Assembly: GCA_002452515.1 (NCBI GenBank)
Contig: DKEN01000045.1
Location: 1-12,812 of the forward strand
DNA: 12,812 bases
Source of the DNA: Spartobacteria bacterium UBA6821
GTDB lineage: Bacteria; Verrucomicrobiota; Verrucomicrobiia; Chthoniobacterales; UBA6821
Reading direction: 5' to 3'
In this document: positions 1 through 7,206 of the stretch, one piece after another
Numbering within the stretch: the stretch's first letter is position 1
Layout: the number at the start of each line of letters is the position of its first letter
The notes under the pieces: generated by a model
Databases searched by the model: none
What the model saw: the letters and a program-made list of their open reading frames with translations, nothing else
What the model was told of the DNA's origin: nothing
Translations under genes and position numbers: made by a program

Positions 1-46
1 GTTCGCTCCAGTGATTGGTTAGTCACAATCTTGATATTAGAAAAAA

Positions 47-415
47 TCACTGTTTTATCCACCAGGTGCCATTTTTCCAATTAATTCGCCTTGAATTGTT
101 GGTCAACGTTCCAGGCAAACCGCCTTCCCAATCTAAAGCAATCACTTCGCTCCTGTTTTTAAGAACGCCTCTGGATCTGTCTCCCTTCTCATTCACAAAG
201 GTCAGGTAATTGCCTGATTGGAGAATCAGGCATGGCAATCCTATGTTATACGGGCCGCCCATCTTCCAATCACCCGCAACGTGAGGAGATGCTGAGATGT
301 AATGAATCGGACTGCAAGTGGTGGTGTTCAATGCCGCCGACGTACAATGTGTTGGATAACAAGAGGTGGTAATTAATGCAGCTAGACCCAGAATGAGTGC
401 GATGTACTTGTTCAT
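47..415 (-). CDS. Small putative lipoprotein, function unknown
   Basis: A 122-residue protein with a hydrophobic N-terminal signal (about residues 4-15) followed by ITTSC. Cys19 is a plausible lipidation site, although the residue at -3 is Thr, so the lipobox is not canonical. The mature part is rich in Gly, Asn, Thr and Trp and ends with alternating hydrophobic residues and an INWKNGTWW stretch, which suggests a small beta-rich fold; this is inference. I do not recognise the family. The start is supported by AGGA about eight bases upstream of the ATG, one of the few SD-like signals in the window. It lies 50 bp downstream of the GH30 gene on the same strand and could be cotranscribed. It looks more A+T-rich than its neighbours. 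Confidence 0.6.
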   Translation of the reverse strand: MNKYIALILGLAALITTSCYPTHCTSAALNTTTCSPIHYISASPHVAGDWKMGGPYNIGLPCLILQSGNYLTFVNEKGDRSRGVLKNRSEVIALDWEGGLPGTLTNNSRRINWKNGTWWIKQ

Positions 416-465
416 AATGTCCTAGAGGGGTGAAATTTGGTTCTTCTATCCCTTGAGACAAGAAT

Positions 466-1920
466 TCATCGAAGGGTGAGCGTATTCATCGACTTAGCGG
501 GAACTTCCAGTCGTCTTGGAGAGGAGCCCACGTTGACATCGGTGGAAACGACCTGATCGGTGTCATTTTCAAATTGCACCACCTTGCTGCCATCCGGGTT
601 CTGGAAGGCGACGATGTTCTTGAATGGCCCCGTGACAGCAATTCGTCGAGCGCCGGGAAGCACCGTGGCCGAAAAATGCTTCATCGCGAAATACTCGGGG
701 TTGTCGATGATGGTACCTGTTTTGCGATTAACCGTGAGCAGGCTGTTTTGCTTCCAGTTCCAGCGGCTCAGGCCTGATTCATCCAAGACCATGTTCCAGA
801 AGAAGTAGCTGCTGGCAAAGTGAGAGGTGTCTTCAATGATCCGGTGGAACGTGGTGAGACCTTGTTCCCACGTATTCTCACCTCCATTGCACTCCGTCTC
901 GGTCTGGGCGAGTTTCTTATCGGGATACTTCTCATGGATGGCCAAAAAGGAGTCTCTGCCTCCGTATTGGCAACCGACGCCCGTGATCCCCGTGACCGTT
1001 TTCGAATCTCCCAGCACCGGATCAACATAATCGGAAATATCCTTATTGACGATGGTGCCATACCAGACTTGCACCTTGACCTGATCCTTTCCGAGTTGAG
1101 GCAACAGATAATCACGTAGGAACCGATTCAATTCCTGGCCGTTCCAGCCGCACTGTGGGTAGATGCCGTCGTTATACCTGGGCTCATTCTGGGGGTGGAT
1201 GGCATAGAGGTTGATGCCTTCCGCGCGCCAGGCCTGCACAAATTTAGAAAAGTAGAGCGCATAGGCAGCCAGCGTCTGCGGATCCTGCTTCATTGTTCCG
1301 TGGGAATAGCGGCCGTTGCTCGTCATCCATGATGGTGGACACCACGGGACGGCCCAGATGCCAAGCTTGGGCTGGTAGTTCATGGCCGCTTTGATGAAGG
1401 GAATGAGACTCTCGCGATTGCGTTCGATGCTGAAGTGTTCCATCGCGTAATCGCCGGGCGTCTCATCCAGCGAATACCAGCCCAGCGAGAAATCATTGGC
1501 GCCGATCGCAACGCGGCCCAGGGTAAAGTTTGCCTCGTCCGGAGCAAATAAGGCCTTGAGTGCCACCTGGCGTTTTTCTAAGGGAAGAGAGAGGAGTGCC
1601 TCCCATCCCAGTTCGTTGAAGCATCCACCAAAACCATCCATGGTTTGATAGGTGGTTTTCGGGTTAAGGCTGATTAAAGAACCGGTGGAAGGGTTTGTTC
1701 TTTCGCTCGTTGTGACAGGGAACTCCTGCCAGGGAGTTTTTTCGGTGCTGCATATCCACTGAATAGTCGGTGTGGCTGAAGGTGTCGCCGTAGCCTGCCC
1801 CATGCCCAGACTACCGAGCAGCATGGCGAGCACTCCCGCGACTTTTCCAAATTGGGTCATGGTTCTGATGTCAACCGGAGTGGAAGCCAGAGAGAGCAGG
1901 GAGGAAGGGGGCTTTTTCAT
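466..1920 (-). CDS. Secreted glycoside hydrolase family 30 (glucosylceramidase-like)
   Basis: A 484-residue retaining beta-glycosidase of clan GH-A. Visible landmarks are the DGFGGCFNE stretch near 95-103 at the start of the barrel, the CPPSWM loop at 194-199, HPQNEP with acid/base Glu246, and LAQTETEC, where Glu341 is the likely nucleophile (Glu343 is the alternative). The last 65 or so residues form the beta-sandwich domain usual for GH30. A signal peptide is present but begins late: the hydrophobic core is about residues 26-40 and ends ATA/TP. A start at Met21 (position 1860) would give a conventional signal peptide, whereas the ATG at 1920 gives a 45-residue one; neither has an SD. GH30 members act on beta-glucosidic, beta-xylosidic or beta-1,6-galactosidic bonds, and I cannot choose the substrate. 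It lies downstream of a GH2 gene on the same strand, which suggests joint use on one glycan. Confidence 0.88.
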   Translation of the reverse strand: MKKPPSSLLSLASTPVDIRTMTQFGKVAGVLAMLLGSLGMGQATATPSATPTIQWICSTEKTPWQEFPVTTSERTNPSTGSLISLNPKTTYQTMDGFGGCFNELGWEALLSLPLEKRQVALKALFAPDEANFTLGRVAIGANDFSLGWYSLDETPGDYAMEHFSIERNRESLIPFIKAAMNYQPKLGIWAVPWCPPSWMTSNGRYSHGTMKQDPQTLAAYALYFSKFVQAWRAEGINLYAIHPQNEPRYNDGIYPQCGWNGQELNRFLRDYLLPQLGKDQVKVQVWYGTIVNKDISDYVDPVLGDSKTVTGITGVGCQYGGRDSFLAIHEKYPDKKLAQTETECNGGENTWEQGLTTFHRIIEDTSHFASSYFFWNMVLDESGLSRWNWKQNSLLTVNRKTGTIIDNPEYFAMKHFSATVLPGARRIAVTGPFKNIVAFQNPDGSKVVQFENDTDQVVSTDVNVGSSPRRLEVPAKSMNTLTLR

Positions 1921-2224
1921 GGAAATCGTGGAATTACTTTTTGGGAGGAGGTCGAGCGGTGAAGTGTCGAGTTCGTTGGATTGAGAAAGAAGGGAAAAGC
2001 ACCTTCACCGCTGCCGCCCATAGCAAGGGAACGAGCGCCTGAACCCAAGTCTACTTCTTTTCGGCAATATGAAAGAGTCGTGCAAGAATGCAAAGGCGAA
2101 ATTCGAGCCCTGAACAACAGAGCAGCCGACTTGAGGGGGATGCGCTGGGAACGATTGCAGCCTTCACGGTTTTCCGCACCATCAATGGTGTTGTGGCGAA
2201 ATCCTGGGGTTTCGATGGCGTCTT
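1921..2224. other. Intergenic region, candidate interspersed repeat
   Basis: This gap between the GH2 stop and the GH30 start is unusual because it is open in long frames on both strands: about 103 codons on the minus strand with no clear start, ending at the GH30 ATG, and 94 codons on the plus strand from 1981. Neither translation resembles a folded protein known to me. It contains a short perfect palindrome at 2177-2190 (CACCAT, 2-bp gap, ATGGTG) and a twice-occurring GTCGAG near 1951-1971. The GH30 promoter should lie here, but I see no convincing -35/-10 pair. Length, double-strand openness and compositional uniformity suggest a repeated element rather than a gene; this is inference. Confidence 0.35.
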
Positions 2225-4777
2225 TTACGGGGTTAAAACGTGCCCGTAGACTTCAACTTCACTGATACGGGCGGGAGTTTCAGCAGGAACTCCTGTCAGG
2301 GTGATGCGGACGTAACGGCCGTGCGATCCCGCAGGAAAAGAATCGGTTCGGATTTGTTCGTTGCCTGTTGGCGAGGGTTGATCCGCCACCAGAGTCCAGA
2401 GACTGCCATCATCGGAAATTTCAATTTTATAGGGCCAAAAGCTTTTGGAACCAAAGTTGATTTTGCTTTTGGAAAGTGCCGTGATTTGTTCGAGATCAAG
2501 CTGCCACCACGGATTGGGCCGTTTGTCGGCCGGTGACCAGTAGGTGGCGGCATTGCCATCGTTGGCCATGCGTCCTGAGTGATCCGGAGCTTCGCTACTG
2601 ACCTGGGTTGGCCGATCGGTGGCGAGATTGCCATCGGCCATTGCCGAGGTGGTCATGTTCCGAAATGCGTGGTAGGGGCGATCCGCAACGGGTGGAGTCT
2701 GCCCGGGAACGAAGACAGGAGCGCCGGTAATGGTGATAGTGAGCGTGGCATCCTGCAGCCCGGGCGAGGTCGCGCGGATCGTGCTGGTTCCGGCAAAGTA
2801 GGACCGGAATTCAATGGCGGCCATGCCGTCGCGGATGCTGATGTCGCTTCCGGGATTGAACGTGATTGACCGGCCGGTGGGAAACTCGCCGGGTCCCTGC
2901 TCGACACTGAGTGTGACAGGGGGGGAATTACTGATCGGTTTGCCCTGGGCGTCGAGGACGCTCACCACGAGTTGGCAATCATCCGTGGCATCGGTTCCGG
3001 AAATAGTCGCGTTGCTGGCGGTCAGTTGCAATTTGGCAGCGATGCCGGGCTGGGGCCATTCCGGCGGAGGGATTTTTTTGTATTCGTTGCGATACCAATA
3101 CCAGCTTCTTTTTGGCAGGCGGAAGTAGTCGATGACCCCTTTTTGACCGCGGTAAAAACCGCCGATGCTCCCGTGGTCAAATCCGCACCAGATGATTTGC
3201 CCGCTGCGCCAGGGGAATGCTTCCTTTTGGAGGTCACCCCAATACGGATCGTAATTCCCGGGGCGGGGTTTGAGGATTGCCCCATACTCGGAGACAACAT
3301 TGGCAATGCCGGGATTCTTGAACAGGCGGGCACCGTCGCCGTTGTAGCCAGCCACATCGCCCAGCTTATCGAGATCTCCACGCTGGCTGCCTCCGATGGC
3401 TGCCGGTCGCGTGGGATCGAGTTCGTGGGTTTCCTGGACAACGGAACTGAGCAGGTTTTTCACTTTACCCATCACGGTTTTATCAGAGAAAAAGACCTCG
3501 TTGCACATGCTCCAGATGGCGACACTTGGGTGATTGCGATGGATGCGAATTTCATCACGGAGGGTGTCTTTGACGCTTTGCTCGAATTCTGACTGGTCCT
3601 GCGGGTCCGTCGGGTAGGCGCTGGAATTCCAATTTCCTTTTTGGGCGATTCCGCCGGTGCCCCAGAAACAGTTTTCCGACCAGAGCAGGACTCCGAGCTT
3701 GTCGCAAGCATCGCTGAGGGCAGGACTGTGCGGGTAGTGGGAACCCCGAATGAAATCAAAGCCCGCCTCCTTGAGCATTTTCACATCGCGGTAAATCGCT
3801 GCATCCGTCACTGCATCGCCCCAGCCCGCGTGATCCTGATGGACATTGGCACCATGGAAATAGAAATGCTCCCCGTTGAGAAAAAACCCCTGGTCTGCTG
3901 TCCATTTCATCCAGCGAAATCCAAGCGGTGACACCACTTCATCAACCGGCTTGTTCCCGTTCAGGACGGTCGTGCGGACTGAATAAAGAAAAGGATGATC
4001 CGGGTGCCAGAGCCGCGGATGCGGAATCCGATCCGTGGTCTGATCAAAGACCAAGAAGGCTCCCGGGGCCACGGTCTGGGTTGAAGTAGCCTCGGTCACG
4101 GGATTGCCCTCGGGGTCGATGATTTGCTGGTGAACGGTGCAGACGGCGGAAGAACTGCCGTCGTTTCGGACTTCTGTTTTGATGTTGACCCGAGCTGAGT
4201 CTGCGGAGATTTCCGGAGTGGTGACAAAAGTGCCATACCAGGTGACGTGGAGAGGATCGGTGACTACCAGAGAGACATCACGGTAAATGCCGCCGGAAAA
4301 CGTGTGTTCCCCGGCACGCGGAGCTAGGCGGGGATCCCATTTATTGTTGAGGCGTACGGCGATCACGTTGGCACCGGGTTTTACGGCGGCGGTGATATCC
4401 ATCGAAAAGCCGGTATACCCCCCCTTGTGTTCGCCGATGCGAGATCCGTTGACATAAACTTCGGCATCCTGAAATGCCGCTTCGAATTGCAGGAAAATTC
4501 GTTTGTTTGCCCATTCCGGCTTGCAGTCGAAACTCTTCCGATACCACCCATATCCGATGTAAAAGTCCTTCGATAGGAAATAGGGGATACTGAAAGAATG
4601 AGGCAATCCGATGGCAAACCAGTCGGAGTCCTTATAGGTCGGAGCTTCGGCGCCGGGATAGTCGCCGAGTTTAAATTTCCAATCGCGGTTAAAGTTAATG
4701 GTTTCCCGGAGCGGCTCCGAGCCGAAGAGCAACATCGGAAGCACAAGGAAAATAAGAAAAGGAAGAATTTTTTTCAT
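2225..4777 (-). CDS. Secreted GH2 beta-galactosidase-like enzyme with discoidin domain
   Basis: An 850-residue exported retaining glycosidase. Order of parts: signal peptide (1 to about 20, MKK then a long hydrophobic run); sugar-binding jelly-roll domain (about 25-175, with the GWYRKSF and VYVNG signatures); immunoglobulin-like domain (178-285); TIM barrel (about 287-570) starting GFRWMKW; a further Ig-like domain (about 580-686); and an F5/8-type-C carbohydrate-binding domain (about 715-847) with WWQLDLE and GRYVRITL. Catalytic residues are acid/base Glu427 in MCNEV and nucleophile Glu497 in VVSEYGA. The extra C-terminal domains are common in enzymes of polysaccharide utilisation loci. Most GH2 enzymes of this type are beta-galactosidases, but beta-glucuronidase or another specificity cannot be excluded. 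The SD is weak or absent. The start overlaps by ATGA the end of a 36-codon frame upstream. Confidence 0.9.
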   Translation of the reverse strand: MKKILPFLIFLVLPMLLFGSEPLRETINFNRDWKFKLGDYPGAEAPTYKDSDWFAIGLPHSFSIPYFLSKDFYIGYGWYRKSFDCKPEWANKRIFLQFEAAFQDAEVYVNGSRIGEHKGGYTGFSMDITAAVKPGANVIAVRLNNKWDPRLAPRAGEHTFSGGIYRDVSLVVTDPLHVTWYGTFVTTPEISADSARVNIKTEVRNDGSSSAVCTVHQQIIDPEGNPVTEATSTQTVAPGAFLVFDQTTDRIPHPRLWHPDHPFLYSVRTTVLNGNKPVDEVVSPLGFRWMKWTADQGFFLNGEHFYFHGANVHQDHAGWGDAVTDAAIYRDVKMLKEAGFDFIRGSHYPHSPALSDACDKLGVLLWSENCFWGTGGIAQKGNWNSSAYPTDPQDQSEFEQSVKDTLRDEIRIHRNHPSVAIWSMCNEVFFSDKTVMGKVKNLLSSVVQETHELDPTRPAAIGGSQRGDLDKLGDVAGYNGDGARLFKNPGIANVVSEYGAILKPRPGNYDPYWGDLQKEAFPWRSGQIIWCGFDHGSIGGFYRGQKGVIDYFRLPKRSWYWYRNEYKKIPPPEWPQPGIAAKLQLTASNATISGTDATDDCQLVVSVLDAQGKPISNSPPVTLSVEQGPGEFPTGRSITFNPGSDISIRDGMAAIEFRSYFAGTSTIRATSPGLQDATLTITITGAPVFVPGQTPPVADRPYHAFRNMTTSAMADGNLATDRPTQVSSEAPDHSGRMANDGNAATYWSPADKRPNPWWQLDLEQITALSKSKINFGSKSFWPYKIEISDDGSLWTLVADQPSPTGNEQIRTDSFPAGSHGRYVRITLTGVPAETPARISEVEVYGHVLTP

Positions 4778-4884
4778 GCCGAAGTGGATCGCTTATCCAA
4801 TTTCCGGATACGGGTGATATGGTGGCCACCTTCGAAGTCGGTGACGGAATGAAGCGCATGATTGGAACCGATGGCGATTTTCAT
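4774..4884 (-). pseudogene. 36-codon frame with RpiB-like N-terminus
   Basis: The frame begins MKIAIGSNHA, nearly the canonical start of ribose-5-phosphate isomerase B/LacAB-type sugar-phosphate isomerases (MKIAIGSDHA), and continues with HSVTDFEGG, which recalls the later RpiB segment HEVTDFG. The roughly 20 residues expected between these motifs are missing and the sequence afterwards is unrelated. I infer an internally deleted rpiB-type remnant. Its TGA overlaps the GH2 start codon (ATGA), but any gene beginning ATGA gives this overlap in that frame, so coupling is not shown. It could instead be a translated leader. There is no SD. Confidence 0.35.
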
Positions 4885-5124
4885 GGAAGAAGGTGAGCGG
4901 GGCTGCGGAGGTCGCAAAAGGGTTTTCTTTCATACTTGCTGGTATCGCTTGTGCCAATCAGAAGTCTGGCGGTTCCCCACACAGTCGGTAAACCAAAAGC
5001 GGAAAATCCCCCGTGCTCCTTTCGCTTCGACTTTATCAATTCTGTTATCATTACGAACTGACCCCGACGTTGTCGGTTGTTTGGATGTCTCGGATCCTGG
5101 TGGATCGTGGCTTTGAGAGTCGCT
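4885..5124. other. Degenerate non-coding stretch upstream of GH2
   Basis: No intact gene is visible here. On the minus strand the integrase-remnant frame continues past its TGA to a stop at 4930-4932, with a protein-like stretch including FRFWFTD and TSDWHKRYQ, but I do not recognise it. A GH2 promoter would be expected here; no convincing hexamer pair was found. Confidence 0.3.
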
Positions 5125-5388
5125 TCAAGTGCAGCTTCTTGTAGAAACGGTTTTTTTGGAGCAATGGAGCACTGCCTCGTACTCATCCAGGATGCCGCAG
5201 AGGGTCTTGTTGAATTTGCTAGCGTCGGTGTGTTCGGTAGTGCCGAGTTTTTGCTGAATGCGCTTTCCTCGGCAATAGAATCTAGCGTAATACTCTTTGC
5301 GATGAGTTTGCTGATAGAGGCTCTCGGAGATTTGTACCAGCTAGTCGCGATTAATTCTGATTTTTTTGGTTGGCATGGCTACATTCAT
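5125..5388 (-). pseudogene. Tyrosine integrase, N-terminal remnant
   Basis: One minus-strand frame starting at ATG 5388 (or ATG 5376) reads MPTKKIRINRD, then a TAG stop at 5341-5343, then QISESLYQ and YYARFYCRGKRIQQKLGTT, followed by ILDEYEAVL and a TGA at 5125-5127. The pattern YYARF, then GKRI, then LGTT resembles the arm-binding N-terminal domain of phage-type tyrosine recombinases. The catalytic domain with its Arg/His/Tyr residues is absent. The gene is broken twice by stops and truncated, so it is inactive. It points away from the tRNA-Val gene, whose 5' end is 69 bp away. The call rests on pattern recognition of a short segment. Confidence 0.5.
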
Positions 5389-5457
5389 ACCGTTGGGTAA
5401 TCCTATGGGTAACCGAGATTTTCATTCTCCTCGGCAACCTCATTGTACAGAGTAAAG

Positions 5458-5532
5458 GGGCAGTTAGCTCAGCGGTAGAGCGGCTCGCTTACACCGAGTT
5501 GGTCGGGGGTTCGATTCCCTCACTGCCCACCA
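5458..5532 (+). tRNA. tRNA-Val (anticodon UAC)
   Basis: A complete cloverleaf can be folded by eye. The acceptor stem GGGCAGT pairs with ACTGCCC (5522-5528). The D-arm is GCTC/GAGC around AGCGGTA. The anticodon stem GCTCG/CGAGT (one G-T pair) closes the loop CTTACAC with anticodon TAC at 5490-5492. The T-arm is GGGGG/CCCTC around TTCGATT. Discriminator A and an encoded CCA end the gene. It reads valine codons GUA/GUG. The esterase gene's stop lies 7 bp beyond its end on the opposite strand. Confidence 0.97.
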
Positions 5533-5539
5533 CTCCTTA

Positions 5540-6412
5540 TTACTTTGCTGTCAGCGTCTCGGGGAGTTGATCTGCGGCGGTCGAGAAATAGGGGGCAAGT
5601 GGATCGGGAGTTAACCCCTTCAGGCCTACAACGACAGCGGCGGCGTTGTAAGCTGCGCCCTCAGGAGTGGAGTGAGTTCGTTGATCTCCGAAGAGGGAAT
5701 TGACCTTTTCAGGGCCAAGTTTTTCAAGCCCTTTGGCGATGATCGAGTTGGCGTCAATGTAGAGGGCTCCCTCGGCTTTGGCTGCATTCTCGGTCCACTT
5801 GACGAACGTCTCCTGCTCACCACGGGAGATTTTTCCATCTTTCCAATCCTTGTGAGGAACCATGGAAAGCAGGATGGGTGTGGCTCCCTTGGCCTTGGTG
5901 TCAGCCGCATATTTACGCATGTACCAGCCGAAGGAATGAATCGTTTCCATGGTTTTCAAATCCGCCTTGAAGGCTTGCGCTGTCTCCTCTCCTTCACCGT
6001 GGAGTGAGGGGCGGCCTTTGGCTCTGGGGTCTTTGTAATCACCGACATCGTTATGCCCGAACTGGATCAGCACAAAATCACCCGCCTTGACCGTTGAGAG
6101 GACCTTATCCCACCGTCCCTCGCTAATATAGGTGCGGGAGGAACGGCCCCCAATAGCCTGATTGACCACGTTAATCTTCGCGGGATTGAAGAAAGCGCCG
6201 ATTTCCGAACCCCATCCCCGAAGTGGTGAATTGCTGCGGGCGGTGGAGTCTCCAACGACGACAAGAGTCGGGAGGGTGGGATTCGTCGCAGTCTGCAGGG
6301 CTGCCTTTGACGCATCAACGACGGGGCGTTCGTCATCTACAGCTCTCAATGAGGGAGCCAGGAAACAGGCGCTTAGGACAATCGAATAGAGTGGGAGGAG
6401 GGAACGATCCAT
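5540..6412 (-). CDS. Rhamnogalacturonan acetylesterase-like SGNH hydrolase (CE12 type)
   Basis: A 290-residue exported esterase expected to remove O-acetyl groups from rhamnogalacturonan or a related pectic glycan. SGNH blocks visible: GDSTA with nucleophile Ser56; AIGGRSSRTY with oxyanion Gly88; GHND with Asn121; and the C-terminal block FGDQRTHSTPEGA with His247. The Asp normally sits three residues before that His; here it is four before (Asp243), with Gln at -3. The N-terminus MDRSLLPLYSIVLSAC is a signal sequence that could be cleaved as a lipoprotein at LSAC (Cys16) or by signal peptidase I after LRA (residue 24). It converges with tRNA-Val. No SD is seen. Other acetyl-xylan or sialate esterases share the fold, so the substrate is inferred from motif similarity and neighbouring pectin/rhamnose genes. 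Confidence 0.85.
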   Translation of the reverse strand: MDRSLLPLYSIVLSACFLAPSLRAVDDERPVVDASKAALQTATNPTLPTLVVVGDSTARSNSPLRGWGSEIGAFFNPAKINVVNQAIGGRSSRTYISEGRWDKVLSTVKAGDFVLIQFGHNDVGDYKDPRAKGRPSLHGEGEETAQAFKADLKTMETIHSFGWYMRKYAADTKAKGATPILLSMVPHKDWKDGKISRGEQETFVKWTENAAKAEGALYIDANSIIAKGLEKLGPEKVNSLFGDQRTHSTPEGAAYNAAAVVVGLKGLTPDPLAPYFSTAADQLPETLTAK

Positions 6413-6554
6413 GACGAACTATTACTGAAAGGCTGCAGATACCTCCATCTGATAATTAAGAACCTCTAGGGTTCTAGGGTTTTGGAGGAAATGCGGAGAA
6501 AGATGTGCTCATTCGTTATCTTCTGATTGCCCGATTTTTTTACCACAAAGAGGG

Positions 6555-6573
6555 ATCCAAGGGCCATCCAAGG
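6555..6573. repeat. Direct repeat ATCCAAGG x2, 11-bp spacing
   Basis: Two exact copies of ATCCAAGG separated by GCC (start-to-start 11 bp), about 145 bp upstream of the esterase start. The helical-turn spacing suits a dimeric activator or repressor, but no function is shown. Confidence 0.4.
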
Positions 6574-6812
6574 TGGGATAAAATAAAAGAGGATGGCTAT
6601 TCCAGTGATGCTTTTTAGGCCCCGTGCGGAAAGCTTGGCTGTTTTCTTTGTCAGTCCTTTGAACTCAGGCTCTCCCGAGCCATTCGCCGCTAAAGGGGCT
6701 ACCTCTGGTAGTCCTATCAGCTCCCACCAGTCGCTGATTTGTGGTGAAAATCATTCGGCTATGACTCAAGTTAACATGCTCTAGCGCCCTGCTGGTTCGG
6801 ACAGCCAAGAAA

Positions 6813-6838
6813 CACGCCGAATCAATTGACTCGGCGTG
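6813..6838 (-). terminator. Hairpin terminator of the 6874-8367 operon
   Basis: CACGCCGA (6813-6820) pairs perfectly with TCGGCGTG (6831-6838); after one mismatch the stem continues into the loop around AATT. Read on the minus strand it lies 35 bp beyond the stop of the small CxxCxxCH peptide gene and is followed by GTTTCTT, an imperfect U-rich tail. The position fits rho-independent termination. Confidence 0.7.
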
Positions 6839-6873
6839 CTACTTTGTCGTTTCCCTAGGGACGCTAAATTTAA

Positions 6874-7041
6874 TTATTTGCCCGATGGGGAGGGAGCAGG
6901 AGTAGGAGCATTGGTGTCATGCTTGTGGCAACTGCCACAACCGCCACAACCGCCATCATCATCGGCGCGCAGGGTGGAGATGCCGGCGATGCCGCCGAGG
7001 AGGATCGCCGCAAGGGCGAGACGTAGTGTAGTATTCTTCAT
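6874..7041 (-). CDS. Tiny exported Cys-rich peptide with CxxCxxCH motif
   Basis: A 55-residue protein starting at ATG 7041; an in-frame ATG at 7089 would add 16 charged residues before an ideal signal peptide, so I prefer the shorter form. MKNTTLRLALAAILLGGIAGISTLRA is a clear signal peptide with an LRA/DD cleavage site. The mature peptide, about 29 residues, is DDDGG, then CGGCGSCHKHD, then a Pro/Ser/Ala tail. CGSCH fits the c-type heme attachment motif CxxCH, and the preceding Cys makes CxxCxxC, so metal binding is the alternative. The codons for the Cys region contain a tandem 9-bp repeat and a perfect 8-bp hairpin (6923-6940). It is the last gene before the terminator and downstream of a membrane protein. 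No SD. Function unknown. Confidence 0.6.
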   Translation of the reverse strand: MKNTTLRLALAAILLGGIAGISTLRADDDGGCGGCGSCHKHDTNAPTPAPSPSGK

Positions 7042-7089
7042 GGGTGGTGTTTTTGTTCTTTTTGAGCCGCAGGTTATTTCCACGGTCAT

Positions 7090-7206
7090 TTAAGTAAACA
7101 CCCCAATCAACCGAAAGTTGCCCACGGATACGAAATTCTTCAGAGTTTCATCATCCTGCGTCAGCCAACCATCATAGTTCCTCGTCCACAGGCGTGAGAA
7201 TCTCAC
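7090..7206 (-). pseudogene. Off-frame tail resembling a protein C-terminus
   Basis: A GTG-initiated 38-codon frame overlaps the end of the 135-residue gene and ends just before the ATG at 7089. Its translation, including LWTRNYDGWLTQDD and FVSVGNFRLIGVFT, looks like an ordinary folded-protein C-terminus. It has no SD and no ATG. It may be a frameshifted former extension of the upstream gene, or a chance frame. Confidence 0.2.

Larger units (their letters stand above)
6413..6873. other. Intergenic region upstream of the esterase, with short repeats
   Basis: No supportable gene is present. Structures seen: an inverted repeat CAGAT/ATCTG (6436-6440 and 6447-6451) whose minus-strand loop is GGAGGT; a tandem TCTAGGGT pair (6465-6480); a direct repeat ATCCAAGG (6555-6562 and 6566-6573) spaced 11 bp, one helical turn; and the terminator hairpin near 6813. 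The esterase promoter (minus strand) should be in the part nearest 6413, and the repeats could be regulator sites; this is inference. Confidence 0.4.

Noticed and set aside
1..30. GATTG/CAATC inverted repeat at the window edge as another copy of the rhamnose operator
   Set aside because: Only five matching bases per arm and an 8-bp spacer, versus ten and four at 8717-8740. Not a convincing match.
1917..1920. ATGA overlaps at the GH30 and GH2 starts as evidence of translational coupling
   Set aside because: Both genes begin ATGAAA, so a TGA in the alternate frame is automatic. Coupling would need an independently supported upstream gene.
2177..2190. CACCAT-CA-ATGGTG palindrome as an operator
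   Set aside because: Arms of six bases are expected by chance at this scale, and it lies far from the GH30 start without a promoter next to it.
2972..3592. 206-codon plus-strand frame inside GH2
   Set aside because: Antisense shadow of the GH2 catalytic domain, which carries intact catalytic Glu motifs on the minus strand.
6593..6784. 63-codon plus-strand frame
   Set aside because: No family resemblance, no properly spaced ribosome site, low-complexity Ser/Pro content, and isolated among minus-strand genes.
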